From the NCBI GenBank assembly GCA_001970955.1, contig MPUH01000075.1, positions 54,936 through 118,935 of the forward strand: a DNA stretch of 64,000 nt, read 5' to 3'. The position numbers and the translations under genes are program-made. Positions 9,656 to 18,808 of this stretch are shown piece after piece (within the stretch, counting starts at the first letter, position 1; each line of letters opens with the position of its first letter). Origin of the DNA: Stentor coeruleus. Its lineage: Eukaryota; Ciliophora; Heterotrichea; Heterotrichida; Stentoridae. The notes below the pieces were generated by a model, which saw nothing but the letters and a program-made list of their open reading frames with translations, ran no database searches and was not told the DNA's origin.

Positions 9656-10774
9656 ATGTCCTCATCCAATGCTGACTTCACCTACTTCCGAAGCCCATAC
9701 GAAGACCTGTCAAGTAAATTTCGGACCAACAAGCGTAAAATCGAAAAAGAGCTGAACTTCGCACTTTCCAATCTGAAAAACATGAAAAATAACAAACAAA
9801 ACCTCGACCGTACTCAAGCATTAGCTACAATCTCAGGACTAACAAGTCGTTTAACTTCATTCAAAGACAAACTTATCGACTTATACGATGAAGAAGACAA
9901 TTCTCTCCAAATCCTAGATCGCCGAGTATCATCATTAAACTCATCAGAATACTCTAAATCCAAACTTTTTCGTTATATAACTGAACATTATTGTCGTAAA
10001 GGATGTTTTAATATAAGCCAAAGTATCGCAACAAAATCTTCAATCGAAGCTCTAACAGAAATCAGTTTTTTCCAAAAAGCTAAAAAAATAAGTGCCGATC
10101 TTCAAAGCCACGACTTAACATCAGCATTAGAATGGTGTGATTGTCATAAATACAAACTTAAAAAACTCAAGTCTTCAATAGAGTTTTATTTAAAACTTCA
10201 GAAATTTGTCGAGTTTATAAGGGTTCAGAATTTTTGTGAAGGAATTATGTTTGCTAGAAGCCATTTAGCTAAATACCCTGACCATCAAAATGATATACAA
10301 AAAGCTATGATGTTATTAGTTGTTGGAAATAAACCTAATGAATTTACAGAATATCAAGATATACTTAGTGATGCTAAATGGGATTGGCTTATTAAGCTTT
10401 TTTATAATGAAATGCTTAGGGTGTATAGTTTTTCTAGTGAAAGCACTATAGGTGTTGTGTTGAGAGCTGGATTTTTAGCATTGAAAAACCCATTGTGTGA
10501 AAGCGAAAATAAAGCTGAAGGGTGTCCGTTGTGTAATAAGGAAATACAAGCTTTAGCGGTAAAAATGCCTTATGCTTGTCATTCACATACATCGATTATT
10601 TGTAGGATTCTTCATGTTACTATGGATGAACATAACCCACCTGTTGCTTTACCTAATGGGCAAACTTTTAGTGAACAGGGAATCAAGAAAATAACCCAAG
10701 ATCAAAAAATTGTATGTCCTATTACTGGAGCGATATTTAATGCAAAACAAGTCACCCGTGTTTATATAGTTTAA
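9656..10774 (+). CDS. MAEA: MAEA/GID9-type CTLH complex E3 ubiquitin ligase subunit
   Basis: 372 aa, close to human MAEA (about 396). The order is an N-terminal helical part (NRKIEKELNF... then LDRTQALATISGLTSRL), LisH (about 100-130: YITEHYCRKGCFNISQSIA), CTLH (about 150-207: LTSALEWCDCHKYKLKKLKS, FIRVQNFCEGIMFAR), CRA, and a C-terminal RING-like domain with CPLCNKEI, MPYACHSHTSIICRI, NPPVALPNGQTFS and IVCPITG, ending VYIV. All are hallmark MAEA/Fyv10 segments. It is the catalytic RING partner (with RMND5) in the GID/CTLH E3 complex. It is not adjacent to any other CTLH member here. Start ATG at 9656 after a C-rich leader. Confidence 0.93.
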   Translation: MSSSNADFTYFRSPYEDLSSKFRTNKRKIEKELNFALSNLKNMKNNKQNLDRTQALATISGLTSRLTSFKDKLIDLYDEEDNSLQILDRRVSSLNSSEYSKSKLFRYITEHYCRKGCFNISQSIATKSSIEALTEISFFQKAKKISADLQSHDLTSALEWCDCHKYKLKKLKSSIEFYLKLQKFVEFIRVQNFCEGIMFARSHLAKYPDHQNDIQKAMMLLVVGNKPNEFTEYQDILSDAKWDWLIKLFYNEMLRVYSFSSESTIGVVLRAGFLALKNPLCESENKAEGCPLCNKEIQALAVKMPYACHSHTSIICRILHVTMDEHNPPVALPNGQTFSEQGIKKITQDQKIVCPITGAIFNAKQVTRVYIV

Positions 10775-10943
10775 TTTTAGATAAGGATTCATTTTAAGTT
10801 CAGGTTTCGAAATAGATTTTTGTGTTTTTTTTTTTTTTCAAATTTAGATTAAAATTGTAATGCCAAGACCCAAGTTTGTATTTTTTTCTTATAATGAATA
10901 TACAATTACTATTTATGAGTATATTTTCATATCATATATTTAA

Positions 10944-12212
10944 ATGTCAGAAACAGCGATTGAAGAAAAAATAAGGAAAATACGTCAAGACTTATACAAT
11001 TTTAATCTTGGAGAACAGAGTTCTTTGGATTTATACCTTGCTGAAAATCGTGAGTTGAAATTCAGTGAATTAGAATCACCTTATAGATTAAGTTCTCCTG
11101 AAAATGTTAGAAACAGTTTTAAAAATTTTCAGTCAACTGGAGATCTGAAAAACTCAGAAGGGTTGAGGAGCTCTAAGAATTTTTTACAGAAAAACTTTGA
11201 TTCTACAGGGAATTATAAGGAGTTTACTTTGAGTAAAGAGATAAAATTTGCCCAGAGTCAGAAGGAAGGGGATTTAATGAGGTCAAATCAAGAACTTGTG
11301 GAAAATTTAGCGCAGGAAAAGGAGAAGTATTTGAGGATTATAGCTGAAAAGGATGAAAAAATCGCCCTTTTTCATCAAAGATTGAAAAAAGCGGAATCAG
11401 ATTTGAATGTTTTGAAGCAAGGCTGCTCTGATATCCAATCATTAAAATCCTCAGCCCGCGAGTTCCTTACAAAAACTGACGAACTCGACAGCGAAAAATC
11501 GAGCCTAATCAAAGAAAACCTCTCTCTAAAATCCCGAATCTCAAATCTAGAAAAAGACTTAAAATCCTACAAATCCGAATCTTCTACTATAATCAACGAA
11601 AACACAAAGCTGAAATCAGAAAAATCCCGCTATATCCGTAAATACGAAGAAATCAAAAAAGAAAATGAAATCCTACATAAAACCCTTCAAGACTATAAAC
11701 GTAATCACAATCCTTCAACAAATTGTTCACCAAAAAAATCAATATCCCCAGGACATTATAGGAAAATAAGTTTCAATAAAAAAACCCTATTTTCTGATGA
11801 TGAAAAAACAGAAAGAAAAAGCCGCTCGCCATCTGTTAAAAGGACAGGTTTCCCACCAAGGAGCAAAAGTCGTGAAAAAGACTATGAAATCGGACATTTA
11901 ACAAGTTGTAAAATAATCAAAGAACTCATGAGTTTATATTCAGTAGATTCTCCAGCTTTGGTGATATCATTAGTTAAATCTTCGTTACAAGATTCACAAA
12001 GTTTACAAGTTTATAAGGAATTTATAATCAATATTCAGAAAATTATCACAAGTAACTCCCCGCCAAATACATTTAAAAACCCTCCTGGACTTAAGATTGC
12101 TATAAAATGGATTAAAAGGCTTATTAAAGAGTACTTAGAGCTAAAATTCCAAGGACTTAGTCCGACTGAGAAGAAAATTTTAGATGTTTTACGTTGGTCT
12201 CAATACACATAA
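10944..12212 (+). CDS. Coiled-coil protein with a frame break near its C-terminus
   Basis: 422 aa as read. After a Ser/Asn-rich N-terminus, residues about 105-250 form a long coiled coil (QELVENLAQEKEKYLRIIAE, then ENTKLKSEKSRYIRKYEEIK). A basic Ser-rich linker (SRSPSVKRTGFPPRSKSREK, about 292-312) and a helical domain (318-415) follow. The type resembles centrosomal or basal-body coiled-coil proteins; no family is assigned. The frame stops at 12210-12212, but a coding-like frame continues one base over from 12211 to the TAA at 12358-12360, adding 49 leucine-rich residues (NNEDIPRAISKLLVENERLL). No 15- or 16-nt intron bridges the two, so this is either a sequence indel or a real truncation. 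Confidence 0.7.
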   Translation: MSETAIEEKIRKIRQDLYNFNLGEQSSLDLYLAENRELKFSELESPYRLSSPENVRNSFKNFQSTGDLKNSEGLRSSKNFLQKNFDSTGNYKEFTLSKEIKFAQSQKEGDLMRSNQELVENLAQEKEKYLRIIAEKDEKIALFHQRLKKAESDLNVLKQGCSDIQSLKSSAREFLTKTDELDSEKSSLIKENLSLKSRISNLEKDLKSYKSESSTIINENTKLKSEKSRYIRKYEEIKKENEILHKTLQDYKRNHNPSTNCSPKKSISPGHYRKISFNKKTLFSDDEKTERKSRSPSVKRTGFPPRSKSREKDYEIGHLTSCKIIKELMSLYSVDSPALVISLVKSSLQDSQSLQVYKEFIINIQKIITSNSPPNTFKNPPGLKIAIKWIKRLIKEYLELKFQGLSPTEKKILDVLRWSQYT

Positions 12213-12360
12213 TAATGAAGATATTCCTAGAGCTATATCCAAGTTGTTAGTTGAAAATGAGAGGCTTCTTGTGATTTTAAGTAATGTGAAGAAAGTTTTT
12301 CAATTGAACAATAATATAAGCTTAGAAGGTCTTGAAAAAGAAATAAACGCCCGGATCTAA

Positions 12361-12787
12361 AAAATTAACTATAATTTTAAGAATATGATGAATATTAAAT
12401 TATTAGCCTAATCAAAAGAAGAGTTTATTTAATGTTAGATAGAGATTTAATAGTTTGTATGAAAACCTCCTTCACCTAGTAAAATCAGGAAAAATTTTCA
12501 CTTTTGGAGTTTAGGTTGATGAAAAACATTGAAAATATCAAATAGAAAACTAATAAAAGGAAGAATCAGTTGTCGAGAAATGTTTAAAATATTTTTGAAA
12601 ATAGATTAAGAATACTTCAAACTCAGAAAAAAACTGGTGAAAATAGAAGTATATATTACGCCTAGTCAGTCGTAAAAAGGGTAGATTAAGAAAAAAATAT
12701 GATGATTGATGAAAAATTTAAGAAAAAAAATAAACCCTTTCATCTTTTTCACCCAAAAAAAAATCCACATCCTTAAAAAACTATCTT
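12361..12787. other. Intergenic spacer
   Basis: A-rich on the plus strand with no credible gene under the standard code. The last 60 bases are C-rich and G-free, next to the 3' end of the minus-strand gene. Confidence 0.5.
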
Positions 12788-14695
12788 TTAATTTAAACTA
12801 TTTTTAAACCTCTTTAGCCTTTCATAAACCCTACAATAATCCTCTTTTCCCACATTCCCATCACATTTTCCACATTTCTTACTACCTAAAACAAGATGCA
12901 AGCATCTAAGACAATGATAATGTTCTTTACAAATACTAAAAACGCAATCAGCAACATAAAACTTATCATCTCCACAACAAGAGCATTTTTCTCTAACATT
13001 TCTCAAACCCTCAACATCATATTTTTCATTACAAAACTGGCATTTTTTTTTACCTAAAATAATTTCTGTAGCCAAGCATTCCTTGCATTGATGTTGACAT
13101 TTAGGTGTTTTAAAAAATCTAGTCAAAGGGTAAACTTTTTTACATGAAAAACATGTTTTATCTTTAGAAAGTAAATTTCTATATCTTTCAGCATATTTTG
13201 ATATAATATTTTTATAATAAGAAGTATTTATAAACAAATCTTCAAATATAATTTTTTTACAATAAGGACATAAAGGGCGGATTTTAGATTTATTACTATG
13301 GCAGATTTGAATTTCAGCTGTAGTTTCAATAGTTTTCTGTAAACATGTTTCACATAATAAATGATTGCATTGAAGGTTTATAATATAATCTTTATTTTTA
13401 CATATAAGACACACTTTAATATTAAGTTCTTGTAAAGTTAAAGTTGTTATATCTCTACCTATAACTAATACTCCAGAATTACTATTGTTTATACTACTAT
13501 CAGACTCAAAATCTAAAGTTTTTCGGTATTCTGAAGAGAGATATAATGAGTTGTTACTTGAAAAAGTAAATTCTTGTATTTTATGAGGAAGCATTTGACT
13601 GTTGGGTATTAGGTTTTTATTATCAGATTTGGTTGTAGGGATATCAAGATTAAGTATTTTATTATCGAATTTGGCTGTTAGGATATTTTGGTCGTTTTTT
13701 TCAAGGTCCAGATGCAAAGGTGAAGTTTTTATGAGGTTTTTTTCTTGTCCAATAGGAATTTCTGAGTTATTTACTTCTTTAATCATTGCGATAGGAATTT
13801 TATCTATAGGAAAAGATGGAGCTTTATTAACAAGACAAGGTTGATTTATTATGTTTTGATCGTCTTGAAGTTTAATTAATAAACTAGGTGGAGGGATATT
13901 ATTTGATTGTAGCCCAGGTTGGAAATGAACTTTATTATTATTGATGTTAGATTTTGGTAATAAAGATGGGGGATTTGACCCTGATAGCATAGGAGAAACT
14001 GATGATAAATTCAAAGGTGGAGGCTGAGATGAAGGTTTTTTTAATAAAGACGGAGTTTTTGAAGAGTTTTTATTAGCCGCATCATTAAAATCAGATTTAA
14101 AAGGTAATTCGGATAACAAACTAGGAGGTTTCATGTCTGGAGAATCTGCACTTTTCATATCTGTTTTATCGTTTTCCCTGTTTTTATCTAACATATTTTT
14201 TTTTTCAATTGGATATAGAGGAAGGTTTGACTTAATTAAAGGGGACTGTTGAGTTTTTATAGGTTGTGTTGGATTATTAGTACCTAACTGCGGGGGGGGG
14301 TTTTTTTGAGGATCTTTTATACTTTCATTTGATATATCATTAACACCCTGTAAAGGAAATTTATTAGGGATTTGAGGATTTTTTATAGGTTCAGCAGATA
14401 CAATATTAGATGCATGCGAAGATAATTTTGGGGGAAATATTGAAGTATTTATTGGTGTTTTGTTTTGAGTTATGCTAGGGTTTTGGTTTATAAAATTATT
14501 TTCTAAGCTTTGAGGGCTATTGATACTTTGATTGTTTGCATGAGGATTTATAGAGATATTTTGGATTGGTGTTGGCATGCTTTGTTGTGATATTGATAGG
14601 CTGGGTATTGGAGTTTTAGAGTTTTTATATTGAGGTGAAGGTAAAGGATGGCCTGATGGAGGAGGGTCTTCAGAGGTTTTGTTGGATGAGAACAT
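12788..14695 (-). CDS. RING/multi-zinc-finger protein with Pro/Asn/Ser-rich N-terminus
   Basis: A 635-aa protein. Residues 1-400 are low-complexity, rich in Pro, Asn, Ser and Gln, with recurring PPSLL/PSLL motifs (about residues 190-275), and probably disordered. Residues about 425-485 hold a RING-type finger: VCLICKNKD, then CNHLLCETC, then CPYC. Cys/His pairs continue to the end (TCFSCKKVYP; CQHQCKEC; KCQFC; KCSCCGD; CKEHYHCLRC; KKCGKC), forming further zinc sites. A RING E3 ubiquitin ligase role is likely but inferred; the family is unknown. A run of Cs on the coding strand (near 14292-14300) encodes PPP. Confidence 0.75.
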   Translation of the reverse strand: MFSSNKTSEDPPPSGHPLPSPQYKNSKTPIPSLSISQQSMPTPIQNISINPHANNQSINSPQSLENNFINQNPSITQNKTPINTSIFPPKLSSHASNIVSAEPIKNPQIPNKFPLQGVNDISNESIKDPQKNPPPQLGTNNPTQPIKTQQSPLIKSNLPLYPIEKKNMLDKNRENDKTDMKSADSPDMKPPSLLSELPFKSDFNDAANKNSSKTPSLLKKPSSQPPPLNLSSVSPMLSGSNPPSLLPKSNINNNKVHFQPGLQSNNIPPPSLLIKLQDDQNIINQPCLVNKAPSFPIDKIPIAMIKEVNNSEIPIGQEKNLIKTSPLHLDLEKNDQNILTAKFDNKILNLDIPTTKSDNKNLIPNSQMLPHKIQEFTFSSNNSLYLSSEYRKTLDFESDSSINNSNSGVLVIGRDITTLTLQELNIKVCLICKNKDYIINLQCNHLLCETCLQKTIETTAEIQICHSNKSKIRPLCPYCKKIIFEDLFINTSYYKNIISKYAERYRNLLSKDKTCFSCKKVYPLTRFFKTPKCQHQCKECLATEIILGKKKCQFCNEKYDVEGLRNVREKCSCCGDDKFYVADCVFSICKEHYHCLRCLHLVLGSKKCGKCDGNVGKEDYCRVYERLKRFKNSLN

Positions 14696-15414
14696 TAAAT
14701 ATAGAAAAAAGTTGTAAAGAAATGTATGAAATATGGATGATAGGTTTTTTTTGGATTTGGAGGATTAGAGTTTTTGGATGAAGAGGTTTGTGAGAAAAGT
14801 TTTGGAGTATTGAGGATATTTTTTAGCAGAAATTTTGATTAGGGAGGTAGTGATGTTTTGTATAAATTTTAACTTTATTGTAGTGATATAAGAAATTATG
14901 TTATAANTGAAATATGGATGATAGGTTTTTTTTGGATTTGGAGGATTAGAGTTTTTGGATGAAGAGGTTTGGGAGAAAGGTTTTGGAGTATCGAGGATAT
15001 TTTTTAGCAGAAATTTTGATTAGGGAGGTAGTGATGTTTTGTATAAATTTTAACTTTATTGTAGTAATACAATAAATTATGCTATAATTAGTTAGTTAGA
15101 AAATATATCGTTCACAGTCGTGAACTCTGTATTAATTAATTTTCAGATGCTTTCTCTTATTATCAATGTTTTCTACGAAGTTTTTTATGATGCTGTCTAC
15201 CTTTCTTCTAATTTTATTGCTTTTTTCTCTTATACATTTTTCAAACTTTTTACCATTTAGTGCTATTTCTACTAGTGTAATTTTGCAGTATATGTCGAAA
15301 TTATGTTGTACAACACATTTTTAAATATAATTTATCGTATGAACCCAATATAATAAAACCCTATTACGTTATAATACTTTAAATACCTTATAACCATATA
15401 TACGTTAATTAAAA
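14696..15414. other. Intergenic spacer with duplicated contig end
   Basis: No gene seen. Mostly taken up by a 180-bp direct repeat around the N at 14907. G-rich to about 15060, then C-rich from about 15300. Confidence 0.6.
14727..15087. repeat. 180-bp direct repeat flanking a single N (contig join)
   Basis: 14727-14906 and 14908-15087 match closely with only a handful of substitutions, separated by the N at 14907. This is best explained as two allelic or error-bearing ends of one locus joined without merging. Confidence 0.8.
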
Positions 15415-18400
15415 CTAAAAATAAATCTCATCAAGTGCTTTCGACAGCTTCACAGCCGAATTAAAAGCTGCCTTCGACAATTTTTTCCTAATATCTCTAA
15501 CAATATTCAACGAATCCGCTCTATAAGCTTGTATAATCGAAGGCAGCGACGGTACTTTGCTCATATTTTTATTCTGGGCTAAAAATCTTTGTCTTGTATG
15601 TTTAGAATTATTTTTCATTCTATTTATTTCAAGTTTTTCTTTAATCTGTGTTTTAGATCCACTTATTTCAATAGATGGTTTACGTTCCACATTATTCCCT
15701 ATTGATTTTTCTTTAGACTGTGCTAAAAGTGTCTTTGGGCTTATTGCATTAAATTCTTTACCATATTCTTCAGGTTCCATATTTTTACTTTTTTTATTCG
15801 GGTAATGAGGTTCAATAAAATTAGCCCCTAATCCTTTAAAATGAAGACTCGCTGCTAGAATGCTTTTACGAGAATTTGCTAATAATTTTACAATGTTGTA
15901 CATCTTATCAAGTTCCTGATAATCACGGGCTTCAAGAGCTTCAACATCTAAATGGAAATTCCATGGAGTCATCATTTCTATATCTTTTTTCACAGCCCTG
16001 CTTCTTAAAAATGCTAAACCCTGATGTAATGCCCCAAGTACACTACCATTTTGTGCTGAGACTAATTTAACCCTTCTATCATAGCTTGTTGTTATTAAAA
16101 CTAAAGGTTCTTTTATCAAAAACAAATGTCTTATCCCTTCAACATGCACTTTAATCTGAAACAATTTAACAAGCATCCCTTGTAAAGCTCCACTAGGTAT
16201 AGGTTGAGATCTAATCGCCATAGACGCAGCATTATTTTCCTTTGATTTCTCTGAAAGTGTATGTAAATTCAAATACTGAATCGCATCTTTTATACAAAAA
16301 GCTTTAATAAACCCTTTCTCGTCTCCAATAAATAAAATATTATCTTCTTTATAATAAGCTGTAGCTTGAACTGCAGTATTTATACCATTTGGATCTTGAT
16401 TTTGATATGATATAAGCTTAGTGTATTTATATGATAAAGGATGTAAAGCCCACATAGCAATTTCTCCTATAGAATCAAATGAAAATAATAAAGGATATGA
16501 TGTGACGATTTGAAGGGTTAAAACTTCACCTTGTTGAATCATAGGTGGTGCATCATAACAAGCATCTTCAATATCCCAGACTGAAATTTGACCTTCACTT
16601 GATCCGGTTATTAATAAATCTAAACATGGGAATAAACGTATTACAGAAATTACACTTGATAAGTTTATTGATTTTAGTACTGAAGATTCTGTTAATAAAG
16701 TGTCTTGATGAATCAGGATTGTCATATCTAGAGAACCAGTGACTATAATTTGTAATGATTTACTACAGGTTATACAGTTGATTTCACCTCGATGATCGGT
16801 TAAAGATTTCATTAATGCACCGTTTTTTATGTTGTAAACACGACTATGGCCTTTGATATCCCCAACAATTATACGTTTTTCCCACTCATCCATTTCAACA
16901 TAAGAAATTTCGCTTTCTGCTGATGGGGCGTAGAGGGTTTCAGGCATTGCTGTCAGGGCGTTCCAAACTTTAACCTTATTCGATATTGGGGTGAGGATTT
17001 TATGATAAGTTGGTGTATAAAACGACCCTAAAGGCATATTATCATCAACCAAATATGGGTTATGGTTTTTATCATAATCATAAAAAGTTAAGCTTTTCCC
17101 CCCAAATACCAACCTCTGATGGTTTTGCAAATATATAAAATCTGACAACGCAAACCTAAACCCAGACTGTTTTTCCTCTAAATTAAAAGTTTGAGCACAT
17201 GACAAGTTCCTTATATCCCAAACTTTAACCCATCCATCAATATCAGCTGAAATTACTTGTGGACTATCAGGTATAACTTTAACCCCAACTAATGATGAAT
17301 TATGTCCTTCAATTGTAAAAGCTACACTATCAATATATGGATTCCAAACATAAATATCATGATCAAACCCTGCTGAGAATAAAAGTCTATATTCTTGGTT
17401 AAAAGCTAATGATAAAACACCTTTTGTATGTGTTTTATAAATCCTTCTTGGACTAGTTGATATCATATCCCATAATATAACTTTTTTATCCTGTGAACAA
17501 GATATTAAAAACTCTAGTTTTGGTACAGCAATTAAATCAGTAATCATATCATCATGGTTATTCAAAGATTTTATAAGTTCACCTTTTTTACCTTCACTAT
17601 AATTCCATAAATTGATTATCCCAACATTATCTCCTGAATATAATAATCTTGATGTACTATCCCATGCCATACTTCTTTGTGGGGTTTTTGAACATAATAA
17701 AGGATAACCACCTTCATGATTTACTGAATGAAAATGACTACCATTAGTCTTCCAGCTTCTTATCATCCCATCATTACAACTTGTTAATAATATTTGCATA
17801 TCCGTATCAGGAAGAAAAAGTGCATTATTCACAACAGCTCTTTTTGGACCTCTACTAATAACTTCATCACTTTCTTTTTTATTACTTCTAATATCTTCAC
17901 TTTTAATAACAAGTTCACGACCCATTATTTGCCCAGTATCTGGATTATAGAATTTTATAACATTAGAAAAATCTTCAATTATACCAATACGATCTAAACC
18001 TTCCATGTTGATAAGTTTTTCTATCATTTTATCTGAATGGAATGAAGATTTTATTGCGCTTTGAGAGTAGTTTTTTATAGCATCTACACGGTTTTTTTTT
18101 AATGCACTAAGGGTTGTTGCTTTTTCGATTATGTAATTTGTAAACTCATCCCATTCTAAAGTCCCGTTACCGTTCATGTCGATGTCTTTGAATAGCTGGA
18201 CTAAGAGTTTTACTATGAGTTTATCACGATTTGGGTATGCTGGACGCCAGTTTCTTAGATGTTCTCGGAGGACCACGACAAAGTTTTGTAAATCCATAGA
18301 ACCGTTGTTGTCTTCGAACTCTTTTTTTAATAGGCTGATTGTTAGAGGCTCAAAGTTCATAGTCAGATCGATTAAAAGTTCTTCTTCTTCTTCTAGTTGT

Positions 18401-18450
18401 TTTGCGTAGCGGCTACGTGGGGTTAGAGGAGCATTACGTTTTGAGTCCAT
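15415..18450 (-). CDS. EF-hand + WD40 repeat protein (WDR49/WDR64-like)
   Basis: A 1,011-aa protein. N-terminal paired EF-hands: a degenerate one at about 46-57 and a canonical loop at Asp91-Glu102 (DMNGNGTLEWDE). About 14 WD40 repeats follow from about residue 200 to 830, for example LLYSGDNVGIINLWNY, LISCSQDKKVILWDM, LLFSAGFDHDIYVWNP and LLITGSSEGQISVWDI. A basic Lys-rich tail (about 880-980) precedes a C-terminal helix. EF-hand + WD40 proteins of the WDR49/WDR64/EFCAB8 type occur in organisms with motile cilia, so a calcium-responsive axonemal or cytoskeletal scaffold is the best guess. The start ATG at 18450 follows a flank matching the usual 5' skew. Confidence 0.82.
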   Translation of the reverse strand: MDSKRNAPLTPRSRYAKQLEEEEELLIDLTMNFEPLTISLLKKEFEDNNGSMDLQNFVVVLREHLRNWRPAYPNRDKLIVKLLVQLFKDIDMNGNGTLEWDEFTNYIIEKATTLSALKKNRVDAIKNYSQSAIKSSFHSDKMIEKLINMEGLDRIGIIEDFSNVIKFYNPDTGQIMGRELVIKSEDIRSNKKESDEVISRGPKRAVVNNALFLPDTDMQILLTSCNDGMIRSWKTNGSHFHSVNHEGGYPLLCSKTPQRSMAWDSTSRLLYSGDNVGIINLWNYSEGKKGELIKSLNNHDDMITDLIAVPKLEFLISCSQDKKVILWDMISTSPRRIYKTHTKGVLSLAFNQEYRLLFSAGFDHDIYVWNPYIDSVAFTIEGHNSSLVGVKVIPDSPQVISADIDGWVKVWDIRNLSCAQTFNLEEKQSGFRFALSDFIYLQNHQRLVFGGKSLTFYDYDKNHNPYLVDDNMPLGSFYTPTYHKILTPISNKVKVWNALTAMPETLYAPSAESEISYVEMDEWEKRIIVGDIKGHSRVYNIKNGALMKSLTDHRGEINCITCSKSLQIIVTGSLDMTILIHQDTLLTESSVLKSINLSSVISVIRLFPCLDLLITGSSEGQISVWDIEDACYDAPPMIQQGEVLTLQIVTSYPLLFSFDSIGEIAMWALHPLSYKYTKLISYQNQDPNGINTAVQATAYYKEDNILFIGDEKGFIKAFCIKDAIQYLNLHTLSEKSKENNAASMAIRSQPIPSGALQGMLVKLFQIKVHVEGIRHLFLIKEPLVLITTSYDRRVKLVSAQNGSVLGALHQGLAFLRSRAVKKDIEMMTPWNFHLDVEALEARDYQELDKMYNIVKLLANSRKSILAASLHFKGLGANFIEPHYPNKKSKNMEPEEYGKEFNAISPKTLLAQSKEKSIGNNVERKPSIEISGSKTQIKEKLEINRMKNNSKHTRQRFLAQNKNMSKVPSLPSIIQAYRADSLNIVRDIRKKLSKAAFNSAVKLSKALDEIYF

Positions 18451-18808
18451 TTTTTATATGTAGATGCAAATTTGAGAAGTATGAGGATTTTGGAATTATG
18501 GGGTTAAAAAGATTTTTAAGTTGGGGTAGAAATTGAGGATATGGGATTGGTTTTAAAGATTTTGGATGAAAAATTGTGGGTTTAAGTTTAAGGTGTTGTG
18601 TAAAAAGAAGTTGATTGAGGTTTGTTTTTAAAAGAATTTTTATATGATGATTGTGAGTTTTTGATATGGAATTTATTGTTTAGGATAAATTTGTTTTCAT
18701 TTATAAACTCTAACTAAAATCTGCAGCATGACTTAACACCCACTATAATACAAATAATCACATTATATTGATCTTATAATCATACACAATCATGCTAAAA
18801 TTCTAAAA
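18451..18808. other. Intergenic spacer
   Basis: No gene. G-rich with almost no C to about 18690, then C-rich and G-poor to 18808. Confidence 0.6.

Noticed and set aside
12410-12730. A plus-strand frame interrupted only by TAA/TAG, readable as protein if those codons meant Gln as in many ciliates
   Set aside because: All other genes in the window use TAA and TAG as stops, the stretch is A-rich, and lack of TGA over about 100 codons is not improbable by chance.
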